Shown here piece by piece: positions 7,257-15,200 of a DNA stretch of 28,431 nt. Below the pieces are notes generated by a model. The model was given only the letters and a program-made list of their open reading frames with translations. It made no database searches and had not been told where the DNA came from. The translations under genes and the position numbers were made by a program. The stretch is from a virus. Where the stretch lies: positions 1 through 28,431 of IMG/VR virus record IMGVR_UViG_3300033571_010163; one strand, written 5' to 3'. Position 1 is the first letter of the stretch; the number at the start of each line of letters is the position of its first letter.

Positions 7257-7535
7257 TTAGCGCATCATCTCCATAGATATAATTCTAGTTAGGCTTTCAC
7301 TAAAATTTTGATCTGCCGAAATAATATACATCTTGGAACTATTACGATCCTTATATTCATCATACTTGCGGAACTCAACAATATGTCTACCAGTAGCAGC
7401 CCATACGTTAACATTCATTCCGTCGGTTGCAAGTCTGTTAGAAGTACGTATTTCGTTACAAGGTACTACTGTAGGTCTGTCGGACATTACCGCACTATCG
7501 AGTCTACGTTGTAACCACATAAAAAATTTGTTCAT
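7257..7535 (-). CDS. Uncharacterised phage protein, 92 aa
   Basis: A small protein of unknown function, basic near its N-terminus (FMWLQRRLDSAV), with a predicted beta-rich middle (MNVNVWAATGRHIVEFRKYD) and an alpha-helical end (FSESLTRIISMEMMR). There is no membrane segment. Its ATG overlaps the stop of the 52-residue membrane ORF as ATGA (7532-7535), and an AGGAG lies upstream inside that ORF, so the two are probably translated together. It is followed after 13 bases of stop and spacer by the SGNH-like hydrolase gene. Confidence 0.82.
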   Translation of the reverse strand: MNKFFMWLQRRLDSAVMSDRPTVVPCNEIRTSNRLATDGMNVNVWAATGRHIVEFRKYDEYKDRNSSKMYIISADQNFSESLTRIISMEMMR

Positions 7536-7690
7536 TTACGATTCTCCTGACCAATCCCTGTTAATATTAATGTAACATAAAGAATAGGCCAACCCCAACC
7601 ATTAAGATAACCTAATATGTGTAAAGTCATAAGAGTTATACCAGTAACTCCTACAGTACTCAACCCCGAAGGAGCAGTAGGTAATTTCAT
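7532..7690 (-). CDS. Small membrane protein, 52 aa
   Basis: This ORF runs from an ATG at 7690 to a TGA at 7532-7534. It abuts the mazG stop (TAA then ATG) and overlaps the next gene by ATGA. An AAGGAAGG element lies about 10 bases upstream. The product has a short polar N-terminus and two hydrophobic stretches, about residues 10-29 and 35-47, separated by an aromatic NGWGWP turn, then a charged QENRK tail. This fits a hairpin membrane protein or one long membrane span. Packing, ribosome site and codon-perfect junctions on both sides make it a likely real gene. Function is unknown; a holin-like or membrane-anchor role is conceivable, but its place in a metabolic/replication cluster argues against lysis. 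Confidence 0.75.
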   Translation of the reverse strand: MKLPTAPSGLSTVGVTGITLMTLHILGYLNGWGWPILYVTLILTGIGQENRK

Positions 7691-8125
7691 TTAGAGATCG
7701 CCTTCCTTACGGTTCTCACTATAGAAAGCATCAAATTGTCCACCTGGATACCTTGCTTCAAGTTTGCGAACATTCTCTGCAATGACATCGTTTGGATCAA
7801 GACGTAGCGCATTACAAGCATTAATCCAATACCACATAATGTCACCGAGTTCTCGCTTCATATGAAACAGTGTATCTTCATTAAGTGGTTTACCTTGAAA
7901 AAATATTTTCTTTGGAATTTCACAAAATTCGCCGCATTCTGCTGCCATTCCGATAGCCGCAGTTAACACTAACGGAACATTTATATCAGGACCGTGAACA
8001 CCATCTCCGATATAATTTCCATCAACTTCATCTAGTCGATTCATAAAGGTAGTAAGGTCTTTACTTTCTTTACTAGTAACAGTTTCAACAAAATCTTTAT
8101 ATTTGTTAAGATCAATATTTTTCAT
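7691..8125 (-). CDS. mazG: MazG-like nucleotide pyrophosphohydrolase
   Basis: An all-alpha NTP pyrophosphohydrolase. Phage MazG enzymes hydrolyse (d)NTPs to monophosphates and have been proposed to alter (p)ppGpp or recycle nucleotides in infected cells. The protein has 144 residues, a single-domain phage-type length. The metal-binding signature is visible: E63xxE66 in AAECGEF and E92xxD95 in RELGDIMWYW. Its first 14 bases overlap the end of the adenylate-forming enzyme gene, and its stop abuts the small membrane ORF. It is part of the compact minus-strand cluster that ends with gp44. Confidence 0.92.
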   Translation of the reverse strand: MKNIDLNKYKDFVETVTSKESKDLTTFMNRLDEVDGNYIGDGVHGPDINVPLVLTAAIGMAAECGEFCEIPKKIFFQGKPLNEDTLFHMKRELGDIMWYWINACNALRLDPNDVIAENVRKLEARYPGGQFDAFYSENRKEGDL

Positions 8126-9575
8126 TATTCATATGCCTTATATGTTTTAGTAATCTTTCTCTATCTGGTTTAATACCAGTAACAAAATCATGTATATTTT
8201 CGATATAAATTATATCATTTAGCTCTATTTGGTTGTTGTAAAACATTCGGACATCGTCCTTGATTTTATTAGAAAAAGAAAGCATTTCTAATTTATCTGT
8301 TACAATATACAGTTTTTTATATATTTCGTCAACTAATACTATCTGATTAACAAACTCAATATTTTCAAAATATTTACTAGCCATACCTCTAATCACAAAT
8401 AAATTAATTTCGATATCATTTAGCCTATATGCTTTTTTCTTTCCCTCAAAAATAAAACCTTCTTCGGTATCTCTTAATGAATCTTCAGTATTGATTGTTA
8501 CGCCATATGTTGGAATCGTTACGTTTAAAGTTTCATTTATAATCTTAATATCATGAAATCCTTCTACAGGTTTTCCTAACAAATATGGATTAAAGTTTTC
8601 AGTATTTTTATCAATAAAAGGTAAAAATAGAGGTCCCGATGTTTCACTACACCCAAATATACTTACAATTTTTTTTAATTTTCCTGTTCTAACAGCATTT
8701 AACCATTTAGGATTTATAAATGAAAGAACAAAGATTGTTAACTCTGGACATCCTAATTCTGAATTTTCAATAGCTGAAATCATATAATCTGTACAATGAT
8801 CAAAAGGGCTTTGAACTTTAGTAATTTTATTTCTTTGACAAAAATTTATAAAATTTTTGTAATTTTCGTCTGTGAATGATGTAACTTCAAAATTTTTCAC
8901 TCCAAAGTAGTGCCATTTACATTTATATAATGATGGTAAAAAGAATATACCCAATGATGAACCATGATTAAATGTTACTAGATGTAATATACGATCTTCT
9001 TCGGTAAATTCTAAAGGTTCCCAATTATATGAACATAATTCATAAAAGAATTCGTGAGAATGGTTTATTAGTTTTGGAGTGCCTGTACTTCCGCTACTTG
9101 TACATAATAGGCAAGTATCTGTTGGTGTAGAGTAGATCTTCTTAACATTTTCTTCATATTTTTCATCAAGAGAAAAATTATATCCTATTCTTTTAACTTC
9201 CACAGATTGTTTAGAATTTTTGGTATAATACTCTCTTAAGTCCGGGAAAAGTTTTTCAGAAAATCGATCAAGAAAAACAAAATCTAAAGGAAAATAAATT
9301 GTAAATTTTGGTTGTCTAGCATCTTCGCGATTATTAGGTTTTATTAATATTGTTAATTTTAATCCTAATTCAAAAGATGCAAATAGTATAGCAATATAAG
9401 AAATATCCATATGAGTTACTGCAAACCCTATTTTATCTCCTGGACTAGCATTTTTGTCTATTAATATTTTTTTCCAATAATCTATAACATGAAAAAGGTA
9501 TTCGCGAGATATTCCTCTCTCTTCTGTGCAAAAATGAGCATTTTTATTAATCCATTCCCTAGATATGATTTTCAT
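8112..9575 (-). CDS. ANL-family adenylate-forming enzyme (acyl-CoA synthetase/ligase-like)
   Basis: ANL enzymes activate a carboxylate with ATP to an acyl-adenylate and then pass it to CoA, a carrier protein or another acceptor. The protein has 487 residues, slightly shorter than the usual 500-600 but complete at both ends. Motifs in order: an N-terminal region of the GDKIGFAVTHMDISY type, A3 phosphate loop TSSGSTGTPK near 155-165, A5-like FGCSETSG near 307-315, an A7/A8-like region TEDSLRD followed by FIFEGKKKAYRLND, and an A10-like TGIKPDRERL near 464-474 that keeps the catalytic Lys. Catalysis therefore looks possible. Its ATG overlaps the groES stop by ATGA and its end overlaps mazG by 14 bases. 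No acyl carrier protein or CoA-pathway gene is seen, so the substrate is unknown. This is an unusual gene for a T4-like phage and probably host-derived (inference). Confidence 0.88.
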   Translation of the reverse strand: MKIISREWINKNAHFCTEERGISREYLFHVIDYWKKILIDKNASPGDKIGFAVTHMDISYIAILFASFELGLKLTILIKPNNREDARQPKFTIYFPLDFVFLDRFSEKLFPDLREYYTKNSKQSVEVKRIGYNFSLDEKYEENVKKIYSTPTDTCLLCTSSGSTGTPKLINHSHEFFYELCSYNWEPLEFTEEDRILHLVTFNHGSSLGIFFLPSLYKCKWHYFGVKNFEVTSFTDENYKNFINFCQRNKITKVQSPFDHCTDYMISAIENSELGCPELTIFVLSFINPKWLNAVRTGKLKKIVSIFGCSETSGPLFLPFIDKNTENFNPYLLGKPVEGFHDIKIINETLNVTIPTYGVTINTEDSLRDTEEGFIFEGKKKAYRLNDIEINLFVIRGMASKYFENIEFVNQIVLVDEIYKKLYIVTDKLEMLSFSNKIKDDVRMFYNNQIELNDIIYIENIHDFVTGIKPDRERLLKHIRHMNNEKY

Positions 9576-9901
9576 ATTTCGGCTGCGAAATAGGCATCCT
9601 CTGGTTTTACTTCACTTATTGCCATAACAGCTTTTGCCTCAACTCTACGAACTATAATTGAGGTGCCATCATTCTGATCTAACTTAATTCCTCTAGTCCA
9701 ACGTCCGTGTTCGACAAGTACCCATTCACCTATTTTCACTTCTTCTTGTTTAGGACCAACAGCATAGACTTTCCCCCATCTAGGTTTAATTCCATGCTGT
9801 TTCCCGTCATCATCTATAATAATGATTCCACTTCTAGTTTTTTGTTCACCGAATTCCATATCTTGTACAATTATATGATCAAGAATAGGTCTTATTTTCA
9901 T
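9572..9901 (-). CDS. 31: GroES/gp31-like co-chaperonin
   Basis: A lid co-chaperonin that caps host GroEL; in T4, gp31 replaces GroES so that the capsid protein can fold. The frame stays open upstream to 9961, but the internal ATG at 9901 is chosen: it has GAGG at a good distance, avoids a long overlap with the preceding gene, and gives MKIRPILDHIIVQD, a normal GroES N-terminus. The product has 109 residues, against 111 for T4 gp31. A mobile-loop-like EQKTRSGIIIID (IVL-type hydrophobic triplet) and beta-barrel segments GKVYAVG and GEWVLVEHGRW are visible. The end overlaps the adenylate-forming enzyme gene by ATGA. With dnaJ, clpA and def it forms the phage proteostasis set. Confidence 0.9.
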   Translation of the reverse strand: MKIRPILDHIIVQDMEFGEQKTRSGIIIIDDDGKQHGIKPRWGKVYAVGPKQEEVKIGEWVLVEHGRWTRGIKLDQNDGTSIIVRRVEAKAVMAISEVKPEDAYFAAEI

Positions 9902-9911
9902 TTTAAACCTC

Positions 9912-10163
9912 TTAATTAGAATTAGAATTTTTTGATACAGTTGCGTTTGTAAATACTTCATCTTTAACAGAATTAGGATCTGATGTATAATAATCTGCTA
10001 CAATTTCTTCTCTTCTACGAACAATTTTTCCTCCAGGGCCTAATTCGTCTCCTCGAGCATTAACTCGAACATTACCAATAGCCGGAGTTAGCTCATTAGC
10101 CTTGCCCAAAAGCTCCATATCTACAACTCTTCCCATCATACTTCTATAAACTCTTTTAGCCAT
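9912..10163 (-). CDS. Uncharacterised small phage protein, 83 aa
   Basis: An 83-residue basic protein without recognised function. The N-terminal half has MAKRVYRSMMGRVVDM and NELTPAIGN. A central Gly/charged stretch VNARGDELGPGGKIVRRREE looks conserved-like, and the last 25 residues are Ser/Asn-rich and probably disordered. AGGAG lies 8 bases before the ATG. Ten bases separate its stop from the groES start, so the two are likely co-expressed. Confidence 0.85.
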   Translation of the reverse strand: MAKRVYRSMMGRVVDMELLGKANELTPAIGNVRVNARGDELGPGGKIVRRREEIVADYYTSDPNSVKDEVFTNATVSKNSNSN

Positions 10164-10173
10164 ATTATTTCTC

Positions 10174-10713
10174 CTATTTTAGAAATTCATTAATATTCAA
10201 CTCGTATTTAATCGAATCAACCTTATGAATACCGAGAAGATAGAGACAATAACTAGCCACGCTGGACCCTCTACCTACACCCCATAATATATTATTTTCA
10301 CGCATTTTATCAACCAAAAATTTTAAAAATTGTAATAAAAGAATCATATCATGCTTTCTAAAAAGATTTAATTCTTCTTCTACACGTTTTTTTTCTTGAA
10401 CAGTTACACAAAGCGATTGAATATATTCTTGAATATCAAAATTTTTATATTCCTTTGGCATATACCAATTACTCTGCATATACTCGTCGTGGTTTTCTAT
10501 CGTTCTTCCTTCATCAAAATATGGTTCAGGTACAGGCCAATCGCTTAAATTATTTTCTGTAATAAATTCAACATATGATAGATAATCTATATCTGTATTA
10601 CATTCAACTTTAGATTTTGAAATTAGACCTAGATTGCCTTTGTATATTTCTTTGAATAGATCAGAAGAAGAAAATATTGGTTCTCCTACGTTATTCAGTA
10701 TCACCTCTACCAC
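10174..10713 (-). CDS. DnaE-like (Pol III alpha) palm-fragment protein, 179 aa
   Basis: The last 36 residues (WGVGRGSSVASYCLYLLG, then IHKVDSIKYELNINEFLK) match the conserved palm segment of bacterial DNA polymerase III alpha (GPGRGSAAGS, then DPLxxxLxFERFL), preceded by a helical EELNLFRKHD stretch as in DnaE. The protein ends exactly where DnaE would continue to its catalytic PDxDxD motif, so a polymerase active site is absent. The first 100 residues are not recognised. The start is a GTG at 10713; an in-frame GTG at 10704, with an AAAGGTGG element in front of it, is an equally plausible start. It overlaps the upstream gene by 23 bases. It may bind DNA or nucleotides as a repurposed fragment (inference). 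Confidence 0.75.
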   Translation of the reverse strand: MVEVILNNVGEPIFSSSDLFKEIYKGNLGLISKSKVECNTDIDYLSYVEFITENNLSDWPVPEPYFDEGRTIENHDEYMQSNWYMPKEYKNFDIQEYIQSLCVTVQEKKRVEEELNLFRKHDMILLLQFLKFLVDKMRENNILWGVGRGSSVASYCLYLLGIHKVDSIKYELNINEFLK

Positions 10714-11335
10714 CTTTAATAATTTTAAATCTGTGAGCTTTAGTATTCATGTTTTCTGCTTCTTTTAAATCTTCTTCAAAATGTTGATTCCAATCAAAGT
10801 CTCCAACAAATATATTGTCGCCTTCTAATATTTTATCATATGTAGCTGGGTCGGGTCTTAACCACCAAGGTCCGGAAGTAATTTCCTTATTATCCCACCA
10901 AGACTCCTTATCTGGTAGTAATGCATTTATTTCTGGAGAATTATTATCTATAGTATATCTAATATTCTTCCCCAATTCACTAGATAATTTTATATATTCG
11001 ATGATTAAATCTTCTCCAACTAGTGCAGAAAGTTTTGCAAAAATAACACAACCTAAAGTTTGGTCATTTAATAAATCAGGCAATTCTAAATAATTATTTG
11101 TAAAATTAAAATCGTGTTGGTTAAAATCAGTTTTTGTTATAATAATTGAATTATTCATTAATATATCAAAAAACATTTGAACTTTTTCAAAAGCAATATC
11201 GTGAAGAATTGGATTTATACTAGAAGTATCAAATCCAACTTCTATATCATACTCGTTAATTAAAAACAAGTCATCAACAAAGACAATACATTTAGCTTTA
11301 GTAGACCATGAATGAGGTACAATGTTATCTGTCAT
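10691..11335 (-). CDS. Uncharacterised phage protein, 214 aa
   Basis: No family is recognised. The 214-residue product is acidic with a basic tail. The N-terminal part has a beta-strand-like KCIVFVDDLFLI followed by an alpha/beta pattern (AFEKVQMFFDILMNNSIIITK, split by turns). A middle segment is Trp-rich (SWWDNKEITSGPWWLRPDP), and the end is charged (FEEDLKEAENMN, then KAHRFKIIKGGRG). There is no membrane segment. It is the first gene of the minus-strand cluster and overlaps the DnaE-like gene by 23 bases, suggesting that the two work together. The ribosome-binding site is weak. Confidence 0.82.
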   Translation of the reverse strand: MTDNIVPHSWSTKAKCIVFVDDLFLINEYDIEVGFDTSSINPILHDIAFEKVQMFFDILMNNSIIITKTDFNQHDFNFTNNYLELPDLLNDQTLGCVIFAKLSALVGEDLIIEYIKLSSELGKNIRYTIDNNSPEINALLPDKESWWDNKEITSGPWWLRPDPATYDKILEGDNIFVGDFDWNQHFEEDLKEAENMNTKAHRFKIIKGGRGDTE

Positions 11336-11346
11336 AATAACAGTTT

Positions 11347-11370
11347 ATTATAGAAATAGGATTTAGTCAA
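11347..11370 (-). promoter_or_regulatory. Possible promoter of the 11335-to-5510 cluster
   Basis: A perfect TATAAT (11347-11352, minus) lies 12 bases before the ATG. A TTGACT (11365-11370) is upstream, but the 12-base spacer is too short for an ordinary sigma70 promoter. It could reflect an activator-dependent phage promoter. Evidence is weak apart from the perfect -10. Confidence 0.3.
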
Positions 11371-11599
11371 CTTTAATAAGTCCATCGAAAGAAGAATCTT
11401 GATTATCAATAGCTTTTTTTTGTTTTTCAATTATTCTTCTTTGTTGTTCCCATCTATAACCCTCTATCATCATAGAAACTTGTTGAGCAGCACCTGGAAC
11501 AAATCTTATAGCTTGGAAATATTTTTTAGTAAGCTCTGTTATTTTGTTCTCAAGTTCCTGATCAGTAAGTCCGGTTATATCGGATTGTAATGGATGCAT
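11363..11599 (-). CDS. Uncharacterised small phage protein, 78 aa
   Basis: A 78-residue, mostly alpha-helical protein (TDQELENKITELTKKYFQAI, then VSMMIEGYRWEQQRRIIEKQ) that looks able to form a coiled coil. Function is unknown. Its ATG overlaps the stop of the preceding tail-type gene as TAATG, so it is co-translated with that virion gene. It could be a tail-assembly factor or chaperone (inference). It is the last gene of the late minus-strand block. Confidence 0.84.
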   Translation of the reverse strand: MHPLQSDITGLTDQELENKITELTKKYFQAIRFVPGAAQQVSMMIEGYRWEQQRRIIEKQKKAIDNQDSSFDGLIKVD

Positions 11600-12291
11600 T
11601 ATGGAGAGACCGTAAATTGTCCTAAATAATTACAAAGAACTGTATACCCGCTATCGTATGTCCAAAATTCAAATATTATTGGACTTACTGTGTGGTTAGT
11701 TTCTGTCTTTTGAATTGAGTTTGATGGAATATTATAGCCAGGTTGTCCGCTAGTTGTTCCTGAAGGATTTGTACTTAATATAATTGGGTCTGGAAAGTTT
11801 TTTCCTAACAGTACCGTTCCGGCACCGACTAAAGAAAAGTTAACAGTTACGTCCCCAGTAAAGGATAATCCTTTATATAATTGAACTGTAATTTTTGCCA
11901 ATTTGCCTTGGTTTTGATCTGGAAATCCTGTGATTGTAAATTGTAATGTACCAGTAGCCGGATTTACAGTAAATACCTGATAAGGGCCATTTGAAAATTC
12001 AACCAATGTTGTTGAACTAACACCAGGATTATCTTCACCTTGTGCTAATCCTCCTAAATATGCTTCTTCAGTAAAATTTACTAAATTAAAATTAGATAGG
12101 TTGTTTTTTCCAAAATCGTTTGAATCGTCTAATCTAGCACTATTGAGCTGCAAATCGTCTATTTCGCTCTTTGCAGCTTCAAAGTTATTCCTGATAACAG
12201 AAAAATTATCACGAAATCCTTGGCTATCGTTGTCACGTCCTGCAATTGGAAAAGTTTCATCTATACTGTTAAAATTAATGTTACTAGCCAT
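11599..12291 (-). CDS. Virion/tail-associated protein, 230 aa
   Basis: A probable structural protein. The N-terminal 45 residues (INFNSIDETFPIAG, then GFRDNFSVIRNNFEAAKSEI) share the RxxFxxIxxNF signature with the starts of the 244- and 2346-residue tail proteins upstream, suggesting a common attachment module. The rest is Gly/Thr/Asn-rich beta-strand sequence, typical of fibre or collar proteins, with no enzymatic motif. Its start overlaps the end of the 1625-residue gene by 8 bases. A GATAAATA late-type octamer lies inside that upstream gene (12321-12328), about 30 bases from the ATG, so it can be transcribed independently late in infection. Confidence 0.78.
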   Translation of the reverse strand: MASNINFNSIDETFPIAGRDNDSQGFRDNFSVIRNNFEAAKSEIDDLQLNSARLDDSNDFGKNNLSNFNLVNFTEEAYLGGLAQGEDNPGVSSTTLVEFSNGPYQVFTVNPATGTLQFTITGFPDQNQGKLAKITVQLYKGLSFTGDVTVNFSLVGAGTVLLGKNFPDPIILSTNPSGTTSGQPGYNIPSNSIQKTETNHTVSPIIFEFWTYDSGYTVLCNYLGQFTVSP

Positions 12292-15200
12292 TTATAATCT
12301 CTCTTGCTGCAAATGCGATGTATTTATCGCCGTCATCACCCTTAACCGAGTCAATTATGACTCGATCAACAGTAAAATCTATACTTTTAAAATCAATACC
12401 TAAATTTTTGATATTATTAACAATGGTATCACCGTACCCTGGTTTAGCGTAGCAAAGTAGTATACCTTTAGTAAATCCTTGCTCTATACCACTAAATGAT
12501 TGTGGAGTTCTCATCCATAAGGGGAGGAAATTTCTTTCTGTCTCTCCTATTTTTTCTATATTTTTTCTAATATTTGTTGTACTATTTCCGAAGAGAGATC
12601 GATAATTGATATCTCCAACAGTTTGACCATTATAGTCGGCAGTCATAACTTTATCTTGAACTAGTATTCTTGATAAATCATCTTTATCGAATCTAATCTG
12701 CGTATTTGCAGGAATAGATGAAATTAATGGTTTGCTTATAACTATTGTATTAGAGTCCTTATCTATTGATAAAATTGCTGTTTCTTTTTGGAAATAGGAA
12801 CCAATAGCTGACGTTATTAAATCATTTACTTCTATATTATAAATTGAATTTATAGTTAATGTAGATGAGCCAATAGATGCACTTAATTTATTATAAAATA
12901 TAGTATTTGAAGATACATCCCATAAATCTCGTTTTCCTTGATTAACTTTAATTTTTGTTTCTAAAGGATTAGTACCGTTATCTGGATCTTTACGAGTAGG
13001 ATCTTTACCTATCTTTACTTTAAATGATGTAGGAATGCTTCCCTTGTCATTTTCCATATTATCTATAACTTCTATATAGACTGCTTCATAGACAACATTA
13101 TTTGTTCCTGGAGATTTAGCAATAGCCTTTTTAACTGAACCAAATCGATATCTCTTTCTCGAACTTCTTCCTAATGCAGCAACGTATTCGGAAGCTACTT
13201 TAGTTTCAATTCCGGCATACATTAACATTTTCAATTCTGTCTGTACGCCAAAAGATTGATCACTAGGTCTATAAAGCATAGTATGAGTAAATATTTCAGG
13301 ATTAGTAAAGAAGTCTGTAAGCTCTAATCTCTTATTAGTTTTTAAGAATGGCTTTACATAGATATTGCTGTAAAGCAAATCATTAGGAGTTGTTATACTA
13401 ATTGTAAAGTTTTTAGTTATAGCACTTAATTTAAATTGATCTTGTGCAAGAACAATAAATTTATAATCTCTATCAATAGTTGTATTGGATTTATCGAGAG
13501 TAAAATCATTTTGATCAAATATAGTTAAACCTCCTGATTGATCAATATATACATCCCATGTTTCGTAACTAAAAGTTTCAGAATTATTTGGAGAAGTTGC
13601 TATATAATAATTGTCTTCATATCTAACAATATCGTTTATAAAATATGAAATAAAAGGTCTCCAATAAGATTTAAAAATTCCATCAGGAAACTGATAATAT
13701 TCAATCCATTGATTGAGATTAAAAGAACTTTCTTCACTTGGAACGGTAGCTATATAATACTTGTCATTATATAATACAATATCGTCTATAGCATATACAC
13801 GGTATGCTTTCCAAAAAGATCTATAAATTCCTTCACTAAATTGTTTAACTTTTCCTTGAATAGTTCCGTCGCCGATTAGGTTTAATCCGGGAGGTAATCT
13901 TCCGCCTATTAATGTGTAATTGAGTACAGCATTAGTTACAGTACTTGTTGCTTCTACTTGTAAACTGCTTATGAAGTTTGCAGGTATCTCGCCAAGATCT
14001 CCTTCAGTAATAAATCTAATTGTACTGTCGATTTCACCTATGATGTCTAATGTAAATGTTTTAGCAGAACTTACAACATAACTAAATGTAAATCTTGTTC
14101 CACTTGGGATAGTATTTTGTATATTTGTACTTAATGTTACAGTTTTACTTCCTTCATCGATTGATGTAATAACTGTTCCAGGTATTATATAGTTATTACC
14201 TTGTGAAGATGTTACTAAACTGTCTATTCTTAAATTTAGAACAGAATCTAATTTTAGTGCATTTTGACCCACACTATTCACACTCGAAGTAAATTTTTCA
14301 TAGCCATATAATGGATTGTCGGGATCGTATCTAATTGCACGAACAGTAAATTTATATGTTTTTGTTACAGCTGGTTGATAAGGAACATCTCCGTACAATT
14401 CTCCTGATGTTTGATCTAAAATCATACCAGGAGGTAGTCTACTTATAGATCCGTCGTCATTGACAGGATCTAAAACATATCCTAATGCTCCTCTTAATGT
14501 ATTAACATCATATACATCTAAAAACATTGTAATATAATTGTTAGCTCTTCTTTTTCCTAGATAAGATGGAGTCAACCAAAATGGCTTACGTATTGGGGTA
14601 ATATCTGCGGTATAAATTCTACTACCAACTTCCATAATAGTTGTATCGGAACGAAACATATCGTCTCCAATAACAAATATTCTAAATCTTCTATCTTCGT
14701 AATATTGTCCGTCAAATGCTCTAACAATAAAAGAATAATAACGATTTAATTTTCTAGGGTTTCGTACCAAGTCACTATAATCAAATATAGTATTGTCATA
14801 TAAGAAACTATCAAAACCATTATACGGTCTTACACCGTAGTCATATGCATATCTGTCATAAAGTTGCATATCATAATTACCATTATATTCGCCCGCGTCA
14901 TTGAGTATAATGGGCTCGGCGAATCCAGATATAATACCATCTAATGATAATGATAATCCTGGCGGTAATTCGCCTCCTCTCGGTGGAATATAATAAGTTA
15001 GTTTTTGTCCAGTAGCTAAATCTTGATCAATAGCACTTAATTGATAGTTTACATAATCGCCGTCAACAACAAATAGATTTACATGACGATAAGTTGATGT
15101 AAATCTTAATCTAGTACCCCAAGGTATTTCACTAATAACAGGTTTGCTTAATGATACTGTTTTACTTATAGTATCTATAGAAGTAATTTGTGTATTACTT

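Noticed and set aside
9902-9961. Longer start for the GroES-like gene at 9961
   Set aside because: It would add 20 residues unlike GroES, overlap the upstream gene by about 50 bases and lack a ribosome site; the ATG at 9901 has GAGG and gives a normal N-terminus.
11353-11370. T4 MotA-type middle promoter before the 11335 gene
   Set aside because: The 12-base TTGACT-TATAAT spacing invites this reading, but the box does not match the TTGCTT MotA element and MotA is not expected in marine T4-like phages; kept only as a weak promoter.
12287-12298. TATAAATG on the minus strand at the start of the 230-residue gene
   Set aside because: Resembles the late octamer but contains the ATG itself, so it cannot be that gene's promoter; the CGATAAATA at 12321-12328 is better placed.
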